DNA of 27,335 nucleotides from positions 1 to 27,335 of IMG/VR virus record IMGVR_UViG_3300024518_003407. One strand, given 5' to 3'. Origin of the DNA: a virus. A model generated the notes under the pieces. That model was given only the letters and a program-made list of their open reading frames with translations, searched no databases and was not told where the DNA came from. The translations under genes were made by a program, and so were the position numbers. Shown in pieces: positions 19,795-27,335 of the stretch; position 1 is the stretch's first letter; each line of letters begins with the position of its first letter.

Positions 19795-20900
19795 ACCTTA
19801 ATCACCTCTTCAAGATTCATAGTGACCCCGCTATTGAGAAGATACTGAAAATAAGTGTGTTCCCACTCTCCTAAGTCCGCCCACTCCATCAGTGTCAAGG
19901 TGTCCGCCTCATCCTGGAAAAGATGAACCCACAAGGGGAGAACCCTGTGAGTCGTTGTATTGACCAGAGCCGCTTGAAGAGCGATAAAGCTGTCAATATC
20001 ATTATTCGAGACGACATTCCCAAAATCTAGACTTAATTTCTTTTGGCTTCCGTATGCGTACCGCCTGAAAACCCCCGGCTCTGACGTGTTGGCCTGTATT
20101 GTGTATCCGTCAACCTGAGAAGACCCCCACCATGCATTGACTTGTTCAAGTTCGAGATAGGTTCCTAAGAAAATGTTAGCGGCCTCGACATATCCGTCAG
20201 GGTTGGCGGCATCTGTAATCAGTATCCTCCAATATTGATACGTCTCGCTCAGATACAAATAAAGAGGTTCTTGAATCGTGATATTCCCAGAATCGTAAGA
20301 AGGCGATCCCCAGGAATCAGAGGCATTCCCTTGTAAGTTACATGTTGCCCCTGCCGATAGGTTGTGGTCTTGTAGGATAAATGCCGTGACCGCCTGAGCA
20401 CTCCCTAAATTGATAATAATAGTTTCAGACGTGTCTGCTGTGGTTCTCCACGTCGTCATCCGATTACGGTCAAGCGGTCGTTCTGTTCCGTATGTCGCCC
20501 TTGCGTCCCATTGCCACGAATCGGCGATGATAAAGTCAGATCCGGTTGCGCCTGTATGTGCGACAGAAAGACCGCCGCCCAACCCGTCAGCACTCAGGGC
20601 ATACGCGGGGGTTGTCCTGGTGACGACACCGGTTTCTTCCCACGCACCCGCCGCCGTGTCTGACGTTCTCCATTTAAAGGTTGACTGTCCGACTTCTGTT
20701 CCGCCTGCGATGCTGTCAATTTCCAGCTCATAATTTAAGTCGAACGCCGCAGCGAAGCTGCCTGTAATGGCAAGAGTCGCCACGCCTGAACCGACTTTAG
20801 AGGAATCGCTATAACGACCGGTTGCCTGTGTTGATAATGTGAGAGCAGAATAATCAGGTATGAGATTATTATAGAGAAATCTTAGGTTTCCGTATGCCAT
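19791..20900 (-). CDS. Distal tail / baseplate protein with discoidin-like domain
   Basis: 369 aa, ATG overlapping the tape-measure stop as TAATG. The N-terminal half is a Thr/Gly/Ala-rich sheet region (WRTSDTAAGAWEETGVVTRT); residues about 145-245 resemble an F5/8 type C (discoidin) sandwich with DRNRMTTWRTTADTSETIII, NLGSAQAVTAFILQDHNL and a YQYWRILITDAANPDGYVEA signature. The C-terminal part (QKKLSLDFGNVVSNNDIDSF) looks like a tail-tube-extension fold. Location between tape measure and hub is that of distal tail protein, which joins tube and hub; the discoidin-like part could bind cell-surface glycans. Assignment is from gene order plus domain pattern. Confidence 0.65.
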   Translation of the reverse strand: MAYGNLRFLYNNLIPDYSALTLSTQATGRYSDSSKVGSGVATLAITGSFAAAFDLNYELEIDSIAGGTEVGQSTFKWRTSDTAAGAWEETGVVTRTTPAYALSADGLGGGLSVAHTGATGSDFIIADSWQWDARATYGTERPLDRNRMTTWRTTADTSETIIINLGSAQAVTAFILQDHNLSAGATCNLQGNASDSWGSPSYDSGNITIQEPLYLYLSETYQYWRILITDAANPDGYVEAANIFLGTYLELEQVNAWWGSSQVDGYTIQANTSEPGVFRRYAYGSQKKLSLDFGNVVSNNDIDSFIALQAALVNTTTHRVLPLWVHLFQDEADTLTLMEWADLGEWEHTYFQYLLNSGVTMNLEEVIKV

Positions 20901-23641
20901 TATGCCGCGATCCTCCGTGTGCTTTTACTTGCCAGCCCTGAAGAGATTTGTCGGATGAAACGCTCTTTTGAACTTTCATCAATGACGTTCGTACCCTGGA
21001 ATATAATAGTCGGGGATGATGCGGGGCGTTGTCCTCCTGTCTGCTGTCCGCCTACTGTGGCAACCGAACTTGTTCGACTCGTAATTGCTTTTGATGGGGT
21101 TGGGAGCGTGGGCGCGTTTTGTGGTTGTCTCTTTGACAGCCCGCCCTGTATAGATGCAATCATAGAGCTTGACAATCCTGAATTACTGAGTGCTAACATC
21201 TGTTGGTTGACGCCTGTACTCATAGCTTGCGAGGCTTTGCCAAGACTCGCACCCATTGACGAAATGTTGCTGTCAGCCATGAGAGCAGAAGAGGAAACAC
21301 TGTTGATTTGGTTCGTTAGTTGTGCTGAATCCATTCCTGATTGAATGGCTTGCGCTCCATATCGTTTAAGCGCAGGGGTTAACGATGCTCCTTCAAGTTG
21401 ATATTCTTGTTCCTCCATCGCCCGTGTTCCGTCTTCAATTTCTTCTTTTGCGTGTTTCGAGGTGAATCTTAATTTGTCTTGATTTTGCCATAAACTACCT
21501 ATTGCGTCACCAAGCTTTCCAGCTACCTTTGAGGCTGTATCGAGGGGGTTTACAATATCTTTTATTAATCCGATAAAGTCTTTCAAAAAACCCATGCCTG
21601 CATCGACCGTCATGAAGAAATCATGCCAATCTAAATCGGCTTTTTTGAGCGCCGCGCCAGCCTCTTTAAAAATATCGACAATATCTTTAAATGATTTCCA
21701 TGTTGACTTGAGTTGTTCCTCAAAGTTCTTGAGTTTTGGGAAGGCTAATAATAGGGATTCCCAAACAGTATTTCCTTCTTGAATGGAAGATATAAAAACA
21801 CGAAAGCTACTAATCAATCCGACAAGAGCAAGTTTGGTTGAGGCTATTCCTGAAGGGATTGACTCTTGAAAGAATTTCTGAATGATTCCGCTTTCTTTGG
21901 CAAGGTTCGTAAACTCTTTGATAAAAGGTATAATGTCAAGTTGAACAAGAGCTAATAAGCTTTCTCGGATCTGGTCAATAAAACCTTGTGCTGCCATCCA
22001 CTTCTGAAACTCTTGCGCGCCCGTTACGATGTGTTTTAATAGCTCTTTTAGACCCGGTAAAAGTTGATCTGTGACCGTGCCGGACGTATTAGTCCAGATG
22101 ACCCCTAACGCGCTCCATAATTGAGAAAATTTTGTAATATTGTTGATGAATTCTGCGGTTACTGAATCCATGCTTTCCAGCCCCTTGTTGGCAGGATCTA
22201 AAAAGTCTGACTGAAGTTTAGCCCCCATGTTTGCCATACCTAAAATCGCTGTTGAAACACCAGACCCGGCGAGGCCTAAGTCTTTGAGGTTTTGTGAGAC
22301 GATCTGGATGCCTTCTGGTGTTTCAGTTGCCATTTTCTGAACACTTTGCAAGAACAACTCCATTGCCCCGCCGATGTCCGTCTGGACGAGTCTATTAAAT
22401 TCTGATGTGTTAATTCCGAACGCTTCCGCGAATGCGTCTGTGTCCCTTGCCATTACCTGAAATGACCCTTTTAGAGCAGTCGCGGCTTCTTCTGAAGAGA
22501 TGCCCATCGAACTCATTGCACCTGTAAATCCTATCATATCACCCATAGCAATCCTGAAAGGGGCTAAAGCAGGAGCTATCCTCTTTGCCATTTCTATCAT
22601 GACAGGAGCCGACGCCCTCGTAGAATCGGCCAATACATTGAATGAGTTGGCCATCTCGCCGACGGTAGTTTTTGAACCCTCAAACGCCCCTTTGATAGTT
22701 CCCAGGGATTGCGCTGTTTTCCCGAATGACAAGTCAAGGGCTGCTGACGCCATCGCAACGTCTTTCGTAAATTCAAGAGTTGCCTTCAAACTATTTTCAA
22801 AATCTTGACCTGAAAGGAGTCCCTGTTGTCCAGCCGCTTCAAGGATTTCCCCTAACTTCTCCGCGCTCACTGCCCCTTGTAATTCTTGTGATGACAAGTC
22901 ACGAACTGATTTCGTCAATATCACCATTTGATCGTCTGTCAAATTCGCAGTTCTCCTCGCTCCTGACAAGGCGTCTTCAAGGCTTACCGAACTTTTGAAC
23001 GCGGCTTTAAATTCATCAGTAATAATACCAACAACTTTCTTGAGTCCTGATACAAGGCCACTAATCGCAGAGCCGACAGCCCCCAACGCGCCCAGGGCAA
23101 GCTTGCCAAAAACACCAAAAGCCCGGCCTAATCCTTTAAGGTTATTCTCTATACCAACAAACTCCAAAGCGGCCTTCCTGAGTTTTAGCCTAAGTTCTAT
23201 CAATTCCTTTGAATAAAACCCTCGAATCCTTGACGCAAGGCTATTTGTTGCCGATTTCGCTTCCTTCTTCGCATCTGCTAATTTCTTCGTTTCCTTGATA
23301 GCTTTTTTGGTTGATTCTTGTTTGTCTAATGTCTTAGAAAATTTACCCGCTGCCACTTGTAATTCCTGGAATACTTTTGAGGCTAATAACGCCTGTATAG
23401 CAAGCTGTTTCAAGTCATCAGCCATAAGAATGACCGCTGGTGTAATTTCTTGAAAAACATCAACAGCAAATCCAAGATTTGTCGTGAATTTTAGGAAGGC
23501 TTTAGATGTCTTCTCTATCCCTTTAGACATGTCAAGGTCCGCAAGCTTAGAAATACTCTTCAATTTCTTCTCAAATGCTCCTAACTTTTTAGAGCCTTCA
23601 TCCTTTACGATTAGCCTGAAAATAAGTTCATCGGCTGCCAT
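20900..23641 (-). CDS. Tail tape measure protein (TP901-type core)
   Basis: 913 aa, mostly helical. The N-terminal half has Lys/Leu-rich coiled coil and a glycine-rich hydrophobic stretch (GRAFGVFGKLALGALGAVGS), then the TP901-like core with SLEDALSGARRTANLTDDQM, LSSQELQGAVSAEKLGEILE and FTGAMSSMGISSEEAATALK. The C-terminal third contains low-complexity Ser/Gly/Gln segments and ends in a basic tail. This protein sets tail length and is ejected into the cell; at about 0.15 nm per residue the sequence would imply a tail near 135 nm, an estimate only. It lies in the correct place, after tail chaperones and the morphogenesis gene and before distal tail and hub. Confidence 0.85.
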   Translation of the reverse strand: MAADELIFRLIVKDEGSKKLGAFEKKLKSISKLADLDMSKGIEKTSKAFLKFTTNLGFAVDVFQEITPAVILMADDLKQLAIQALLASKVFQELQVAAGKFSKTLDKQESTKKAIKETKKLADAKKEAKSATNSLASRIRGFYSKELIELRLKLRKAALEFVGIENNLKGLGRAFGVFGKLALGALGAVGSAISGLVSGLKKVVGIITDEFKAAFKSSVSLEDALSGARRTANLTDDQMVILTKSVRDLSSQELQGAVSAEKLGEILEAAGQQGLLSGQDFENSLKATLEFTKDVAMASAALDLSFGKTAQSLGTIKGAFEGSKTTVGEMANSFNVLADSTRASAPVMIEMAKRIAPALAPFRIAMGDMIGFTGAMSSMGISSEEAATALKGSFQVMARDTDAFAEAFGINTSEFNRLVQTDIGGAMELFLQSVQKMATETPEGIQIVSQNLKDLGLAGSGVSTAILGMANMGAKLQSDFLDPANKGLESMDSVTAEFINNITKFSQLWSALGVIWTNTSGTVTDQLLPGLKELLKHIVTGAQEFQKWMAAQGFIDQIRESLLALVQLDIIPFIKEFTNLAKESGIIQKFFQESIPSGIASTKLALVGLISSFRVFISSIQEGNTVWESLLLAFPKLKNFEEQLKSTWKSFKDIVDIFKEAGAALKKADLDWHDFFMTVDAGMGFLKDFIGLIKDIVNPLDTASKVAGKLGDAIGSLWQNQDKLRFTSKHAKEEIEDGTRAMEEQEYQLEGASLTPALKRYGAQAIQSGMDSAQLTNQINSVSSSALMADSNISSMGASLGKASQAMSTGVNQQMLALSNSGLSSSMIASIQGGLSKRQPQNAPTLPTPSKAITSRTSSVATVGGQQTGGQRPASSPTIIFQGTNVIDESSKERFIRQISSGLASKSTRRIAA

Positions 23642-24060
23642 TAATTGAATACCGCCCGGATTCTCTCTTTCACTGCGTTTTTTTCACTTTGAACTAATTG
23701 AACAAATTTTCTGATAACGGGTTTTCCTCTTGTCAGCATCCCTTTTAATTGATGGATAGCTCCATAAAAAATGGTCTTAATTTCCATTCGATGTATGGTT
23801 TTTAGATGTTTCCAGTTCTTCGCTGACAATTCTGCATCGTCCCTCATCTTGCCCGTATGGTCAAGGATCGGATGACTGTATTTCCCGACTCGTTTTTTCC
23901 AGGGGGGGCGACCACCAGCCGCGAAATTTTTACGAATACTCTGCGCCATTATCCGGCTAATATCATCATACATTCCGCCTTGTTTGCCTTCTAATTCTTT
24001 CTGCATCTTCCCCAGGTGTTTCAATGCGTCGGAAGCATCAAGCTTTGTTTCAATCCTCAT
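23641..24060 (-). CDS. Phage virion morphogenesis protein (gpG/gpS-like)
   Basis: 139 aa, basic. Contains the family pattern MAQSIRKNFAAGGRPPWKKR (F-x-G-x-P-x-W region), HPILDHTGKMRDDAELSAKN (L-x-TG-x-L/M), and FYGAIHQLKGMLTRGKPVIR (YxxIHQ-x-G and RP turn). These motifs define the virion morphogenesis (Mu gpG-like, P2 gpS-like) family, which completes tail or head-tail assembly. The start ATG 24060 overlaps the chaperone frame that ends at 24050, and the stop overlaps the tape measure start. A basic C-terminal helix (VQSEKNAVKERIRAVF) is typical. Its location just before the tape measure is slightly unusual, since in Mu-like phages it precedes the tube genes. Confidence 0.8.
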   Translation of the reverse strand: MRIETKLDASDALKHLGKMQKELEGKQGGMYDDISRIMAQSIRKNFAAGGRPPWKKRVGKYSHPILDHTGKMRDDAELSAKNWKHLKTIHRMEIKTIFYGAIHQLKGMLTRGKPVIRKFVQLVQSEKNAVKERIRAVFN

Positions 24061-24436
24061 GCTCTATCCCCTGATATGCGGCGTTGATACGTGTGAGTCT
24101 CTCGAAGGTTTGCAAAAAATCAAGCCCGATCTCATCACAAAAGAGCTTGACTGTATTCGCATCTATTATTCCTATTTGACGCGCTGCTTCGCCTTCTCCC
24201 TGCTGTCTTTGGTGGTTGTACGGAAGTATGATGGAGAATAGGCCAAGCCATAACGCGCCCTGCTCTGTGTGGACTTGGGCGGGGTCTCCATGCTTCGCGC
24301 ATGGGAGAGGAACAGCACGTTTTAGCACCGGTGCGCCCGCCCGTGTGAGTTCTGATAGGCATGTCAAACAGAATGCCGGTTTGTCTTTGGCTATCCACTT
24401 GACATGTTGAGTCAGTCCCGGTCTGTTGTGTCGTCT
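24050..24436 (-). CDS. Downstream tail-assembly chaperone frame (probable frameshift extension)
   Basis: The frame is open from 24436 to the stop at 24050 (128 codons). It has no convincing start: the first start-like codons are a CTG overlapping the upstream stop and a TTG at 24367 with no ribosome site. It reads RPGLTQHVKWIAKDKPAFCL, then TCLSELTRAG and later DANTVKLFCDEIGLDFLQTF; the CLTC and PCAKHGD pairs suggest a zinc knuckle. The second half resembles DUF1799-type tail chaperones. In siphoviruses the second chaperone is made by ribosomal frameshift from the first; here it is the -1 frame, and the two can only be joined within 24436-24412. No textbook slippery heptamer is present there. 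Confidence 0.55.
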   Translation of the reverse strand, partial: RRHNRPGLTQHVKWIAKDKPAFCLTCLSELTRAGAPVLKRAVPLPCAKHGDPAQVHTEQGALWLGLFSIILPYNHQRQQGEGEAARQIGIIDANTVKLFCDEIGLDFLQTFERLTRINAAYQGIEHED

Positions 24437-24858
24437 TTATCCTGTTTAAAGGCGGCGGCACTCGTAAACGCCACAGTGACAGCATCCGCAAACCATTCCA
24501 AAAACTGAGGATAGCGAAGGAGCAATGCCCGAAATCCGTCCTTTGAATGCAAAACAGGTTTCCCGTCTATTGAGAAAAGTCCAGAGCTGCCAGTCACACA
24601 CAAATCAGAAAGTTCAGAACAGTATTTTAGACGGTCGCTCCTGACTTCTCCTTCTTTTTGACTGCGTGTTCCGCTGCCGGAATCAACCACAACCAAACGG
24701 TTATATTTCCTGCTCAAATCGCGTTCTTTTTTTCTGATTTTATCGTTTATGCTTACAACGATTTCCGGCACTGATTCCCCATCTTCAACCAATAAGCAGT
24801 CAACAGGAATAACTTTTTCAATAGTGACATCTTGCGTTAATTCAGACAGATCAAACAT
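24412..24858 (-). CDS. Tail assembly chaperone (upstream, gpG-type position)
   Basis: 148 aa with a strong ribosome site AAAAGGAGATTCA before ATG 24858, directly after the tail tube gene. Content: N-terminal strands (MFDLSELTQDVTIEKVIPVD), a charged linker (DKIRKKERDLSRKYNRLVVV), FSIDGKPVLHSKDGFRALLL and an alpha-helical end YPQFLEWFADAVTVAFTSAA, a pattern seen in siphoviral chaperones that coat the tape measure before tube polymerisation. It ends in KQDKDDTTDRD, an acidic tail that overlaps the -1 frame over 25 bases. Function from gene order; sequence is family-poor. Confidence 0.65.
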   Translation of the reverse strand: MFDLSELTQDVTIEKVIPVDCLLVEDGESVPEIVVSINDKIRKKERDLSRKYNRLVVVDSGSGTRSQKEGEVRSDRLKYCSELSDLCVTGSSGLFSIDGKPVLHSKDGFRALLLRYPQFLEWFADAVTVAFTSAAAFKQDKDDTTDRD

Positions 24859-24869
24859 TGAATCTCCTT

Positions 24870-26228
24870 TTAGAAGGTAGCGATAGCGATTTCATGGTCA
24901 TTCCCCAACACAGCGTCTTTGACGGCCTGCAATGACGAATCAACAGACATGAGTTCATCCGTCACGAGAGATGACTCGCCGATGATCTGTTTTGCCACGT
25001 TGACCGCAAAAATATTATTAGCGGTATCACCCAGCACAACTTGTAAAGCTGAACCAATAACGTTGTCTCTCATTAGGAATTCAGACCAATCGGTAAAAAA
25101 TGGAGAGCGTGAAATATTGACTGTTCGCTCTGTAAAGTCACGCCCCGAAAATCCTGAACTTGACACCATACACTTCTTAGCAACATCCGCCATCTCAATC
25201 GTTATTGTGAGCGTGTCCTTGACGTATCCACACTGATTATGGACAATATAACAGGTTTCTGTTGCAGTTCCTGCACCTGAGAGTGTTGCGTGTGTCAAGG
25301 TCTGGTTTGTCCCTTCAGTCCCCGTAACCGCGCTGATGGCCTTCGTCTCATACACGCCCGAACCGACATCGACAATAATGGAATCACTCGTTGTGACCTG
25401 AAAATTTGGGGCGACCAGAATCGTTTCGGTGGTTGTGGGGCTGCCTGTAATCACTCCTGAAAATATCGTTTTGCTTGTGATTCCTAAACACATAAGGGGT
25501 TGTGTTGTGCTGTCGTAGGTGGGCGTCACTGCCTGCGCTGTCCGGTCGTATGTCGGAGTCAACGCCTTGACCGTGAAAGCCATCGTTGCATTTTGCCCGA
25601 CCTCGAAATTCATCTCACAGTTCGTGACCTTACAACCTGCCAACCTGAGCCGAAGAAGGTCTTCAAAGTAAATGTAAGACGTGAAAGAAGGGTGTGAAGT
25701 ACTTGAAAGCATCCACGATATTCCGGCTGAGATGGGGTCTGTCGATACGGGCGTCGCTGATAACGGAGGAAATACCGTCAAGGCGTCCGTTGCGATCCCG
25801 TCAATTCTGATGACCTCATCATTCACGAGGATTAACTGTCCTAAAGTGAAATCCTGTCCAACAGTTGTCGTGAAAAGGTCTGTTGTCGGGCCGGGAGCTG
25901 CTGCGACTGTGTTGTCAGTGTTCGCGTTCTGCTGTCCCATAATGGACTTCATGAACATTGCCCACTCCGGCGCAGACTTTGTGCCTTTACCCTTAATATT
26001 CATGGTGACGGAAAACCCTAAATCCTCTGAATACATGCCGGGTTGTGGTGATGTCTTCGTTAGCGACGCGGTGATCTCGTTGCTGGGTATTAATTCCCTA
26101 TCAATATTTACTTCGATTCCGTCCGCTGTAAAAATGAGAGCACCCAGCGCAATCTCATTGACGGGGGTGTTCTCCGTTACTTCTTCTACTATGCTAATTT
26201 CTGTATTTCTTAGCGCAATCGTGCTCAT
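24870..26228 (-). CDS. Major tail tube protein
   Basis: 452 aa, Thr/Ser/Val-rich, almost all beta, with ribosome site GAGGAG before ATG 26228. The N-terminal MSTIALRNTEISIVEEVTEN opening and SLTKTSPQPGMYSEDLGFSV are characteristic of tail tube proteins; a central insertion (APGPTTDLFTTTVGQDFTLG, then ITGSPTTTETILVAPN) resembles added Ig-like decoration. The C-terminal SSGFSGRDFTERTVNISRSP is again tube-like. The protein polymerises into the inner tail tube. It is larger than a minimal tube protein (about 200-250 aa), consistent with surface domains. Position after the terminator candidate and before chaperones fits siphoviral order. Confidence 0.75.
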   Translation of the reverse strand: MSTIALRNTEISIVEEVTENTPVNEIALGALIFTADGIEVNIDRELIPSNEITASLTKTSPQPGMYSEDLGFSVTMNIKGKGTKSAPEWAMFMKSIMGQQNANTDNTVAAAPGPTTDLFTTTVGQDFTLGQLILVNDEVIRIDGIATDALTVFPPLSATPVSTDPISAGISWMLSSTSHPSFTSYIYFEDLLRLRLAGCKVTNCEMNFEVGQNATMAFTVKALTPTYDRTAQAVTPTYDSTTQPLMCLGITSKTIFSGVITGSPTTTETILVAPNFQVTTSDSIIVDVGSGVYETKAISAVTGTEGTNQTLTHATLSGAGTATETCYIVHNQCGYVKDTLTITIEMADVAKKCMVSSSGFSGRDFTERTVNISRSPFFTDWSEFLMRDNVIGSALQVVLGDTANNIFAVNVAKQIIGESSLVTDELMSVDSSLQAVKDAVLGNDHEIAIATF

Positions 26229-26230
26229 AT

Positions 26231-26692
26231 TTAAACGCTCCTCACATCTGTGTTGACGTGTGTCATTATCATTTCACAACTGCCTGACCACTCGCCCGAC
26301 TGAGGGGCTATGCTGGCCTGTGAATAGTCCTTACTTGTCACGTCAACCCACTGTGACAAGCTGAATCTTTGTGCAAAAAAAGCGGTCTCGATCAAGTCCA
26401 GAATGTCCGCCGCCGATTTATCCTCTTTATCTCCTGAATCCTCGGTAAAAACAGAGAACCGGACAGGGTATTGTTTGAGCATATACCGCCCACAATTCGA
26501 CACGGTTTCTGACGTGACCTGCCCCATCCTGACAATTATCAGAGGCAACACCGTTCCGTAATCAGGAGGCAGATCCGACGCAGTGAACATCACGAAAAAC
26601 GAATTTACGTCTTCCAGCGTTCCGCTTGTGGCGGTTTCTGTGGTCAATTTCGCGTCTATGGCCTCAAGCAGACTAACTGCGATGTCACTCAT
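26231..26692 (-). CDS. Tail terminator / minor tail protein candidate
   Basis: 153 aa from ATG 26692, which overlaps the preceding stop by eight bases; the in-frame upstream extension lies inside the gp36-like gene and is rejected. It has a helix (DIAVSLLEAIDAKLTTET), strands FFVMFTASDLPPDYGTVLPL and IIVRMGQV, and a helix SAADILDLIETAFFAQRFSL, an alpha-beta order recalling tail terminator proteins that cap the tube end. Placement between connector and tube genes supports this. It is sequence-diverse, so confidence is moderate. Confidence 0.55.
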   Translation of the reverse strand: MSDIAVSLLEAIDAKLTTETATSGTLEDVNSFFVMFTASDLPPDYGTVLPLIIVRMGQVTSETVSNCGRYMLKQYPVRFSVFTEDSGDKEDKSAADILDLIETAFFAQRFSLSQWVDVTSKDYSQASIAPQSGEWSGSCEMIMTHVNTDVRSV

Positions 26693-27128
26693 TATAGTAC
26701 ACAATGTCAGCGTCAAAAGAGGAGTCTGCATCGTCAACCTCTGTTCTTTCCGACAAGTCCTCTGTAACTCCGTATAAATCATCAACGCCGTCTCGAATAC
26801 GCTCCAAAGATAAAAGAGCCTCCTGGTAAAGCTGAAGGAGCAAGGGCGACTGTGAATTGTTTGAACTTGAGAACCAATACACACAAAGGTCATCTGAGAT
26901 TGAAAGAACCCGCTCCGGGGCTGTCGAAATTGTCCAGGCTGAAATGACCGTCTCTCCGTATCGCCTGGTCAAATAGCTGAAAATCAGACCAGATGCGAAC
27001 TGATACCCCTGTGTCAGCGTTCCGGGGTCTGGGATGGTGTCACTGTTCTTGTCAGTCCACCCCAGAACCCGTTTTGAATTCGCCCTTTGTTGGACGGTTG
27101 TCAATGTCGAAAATTCTGTCAAAGCCAT
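26685..27128 (-). CDS. gp36-like head-tail connector (DUF1320-type)
   Basis: 147 aa. The pattern TEFSTLTTVQQRANSKRVLG, then GTLTQGYQFASGLIFSYLTR and RYGETVISAWTISTAPERVL, with LSISDDLCVYWFSSSN and the long helix LLLQLYQEALLSLERIRDG, resembles Mu gp36/DUF1320 connector proteins, in which a helical bundle repeats around the portal. The C-terminus is acidic (EVDDADSSFDADI). It is a virion connector between capsid and tail. Its stop overlaps the next gene; the start ATG 27128 lies one base after the upstream stop codon. Confidence 0.65.
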   Translation of the reverse strand: MALTEFSTLTTVQQRANSKRVLGWTDKNSDTIPDPGTLTQGYQFASGLIFSYLTRRYGETVISAWTISTAPERVLSISDDLCVYWFSSSNNSQSPLLLQLYQEALLSLERIRDGVDDLYGVTEDLSERTEVDDADSSFDADIVYYNE

Positions 27129-27129
27129 A

Positions 27130-27335
27130 TTAATTCGTACTTCTTGTCAGTTCAATATAATCATTGTCGGCTTGCACATACAGAGTCAAGGTCTCATCGA
27201 CGCTCGCCGTCCATGCTGCTGAAAGTGCGAAATTCCCGGCGTCTGCGATTGTGCTGCTATTGGTAGCACTTCCGCCCACAAGAATCACGATGCTTCCTAC
27301 AATCGGATTATCAAGGTCTGTAATCGCCGTCGCTC
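27130..27335 (-). CDS. Beta-rich virion protein, 5' part outside window
   Basis: The 3' end of a minus-strand gene: 67 codons are open from the window edge to TAA at 27132-27130. The translated tail is beta-type and small-residue rich (ATAITDLDNPIVGSIVILVG, then ATNSSTIADAGNFALSAAWT and LTLYVQADNDYIELTRSTN), as in capsid decoration or head-associated proteins that precede connector genes. The start and full length are not visible, so no finer call is possible. Confidence 0.5.
   Translation of the reverse strand, partial: ATAITDLDNPIVGSIVILVGGSATNSSTIADAGNFALSAAWTASVDETLTLYVQADNDYIELTRSTN

Noticed and set aside
24135-24491. 118-codon minus-strand ORF overlapping both chaperone frames
   Set aside because: Its Arg/Pro/Ser-rich translation looks like a shadow frame, while the other two frames carry family-like sequence.

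Overview
This is a contiguous piece of a tailed double-stranded DNA phage or prophage genome. Gene order and protein types suggest long-tailed siphovirus architecture with some Mu-like connector and tail genes. Actin-type segregation genes and a membrane-anchored FtsK/HerA-type ATPase hint at plasmid-like maintenance (a phage-plasmid). No chromosomal housekeeping gene, tRNA or integrase is visible. The host cannot be named from the sequence, although integron-type attC structures at the left edge point to a Gram-negative lineage.

Layout. Most genes lie on the minus strand, so they read right to left. From 27335 to 15087 runs the late structural operon: a beta-rich virion protein (partial), gp36-like connector, tail terminator candidate, tail tube, two tail-assembly chaperone frames, gpG-like morphogenesis protein, tape measure, a discoidin-like distal tail protein, a 1069-aa tail hub carrying a six-repeat NHL propeller, a fibre-like protein and two small proteins, one with a membrane segment. 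It meets a plus-strand operon (11344-14969) encoding a ParB-N/MT-A70 adenine methyltransferase fusion, a 200-aa unknown and the membrane ATPase.

The intergenic control region 10995-11488 separates that operon from a leftward early/replication operon. It holds three sigma70-type promoters and two predicted small RNAs. The leftward operon contains a DnaQ-like exonuclease, a replication initiator with six 21-bp iterons inside its gene (a lambda-O-style origin), an HNH nuclease, a tandem-HTH protein and several small unknowns. Next come a ParM-like actin with a small partner. A near-consensus promoter at 4614-4642 then drives ParB, a TET-associated-type glycosyltransferase, and the small and large terminase subunits, linking DNA modification to packaging. 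Downstream of terL are a ribbon-helix-helix regulator and two short genes separated by attC-like hairpins, arranged as integron cassettes.

Most notable candidates: (1) a predicted 106-nt antisense small RNA whose central segment is complementary to a ribosome-binding leader shared by four operon-leading genes of this phage; (2) a structured, terminator-ended leader RNA in front of the ParB-methyltransferase gene; (3) attC-type sites in a phage genome; (4) an NHL propeller apparently nested inside a LamG-like domain of a tail hub. All functions are read from sequence and recalled family features; no search was run.
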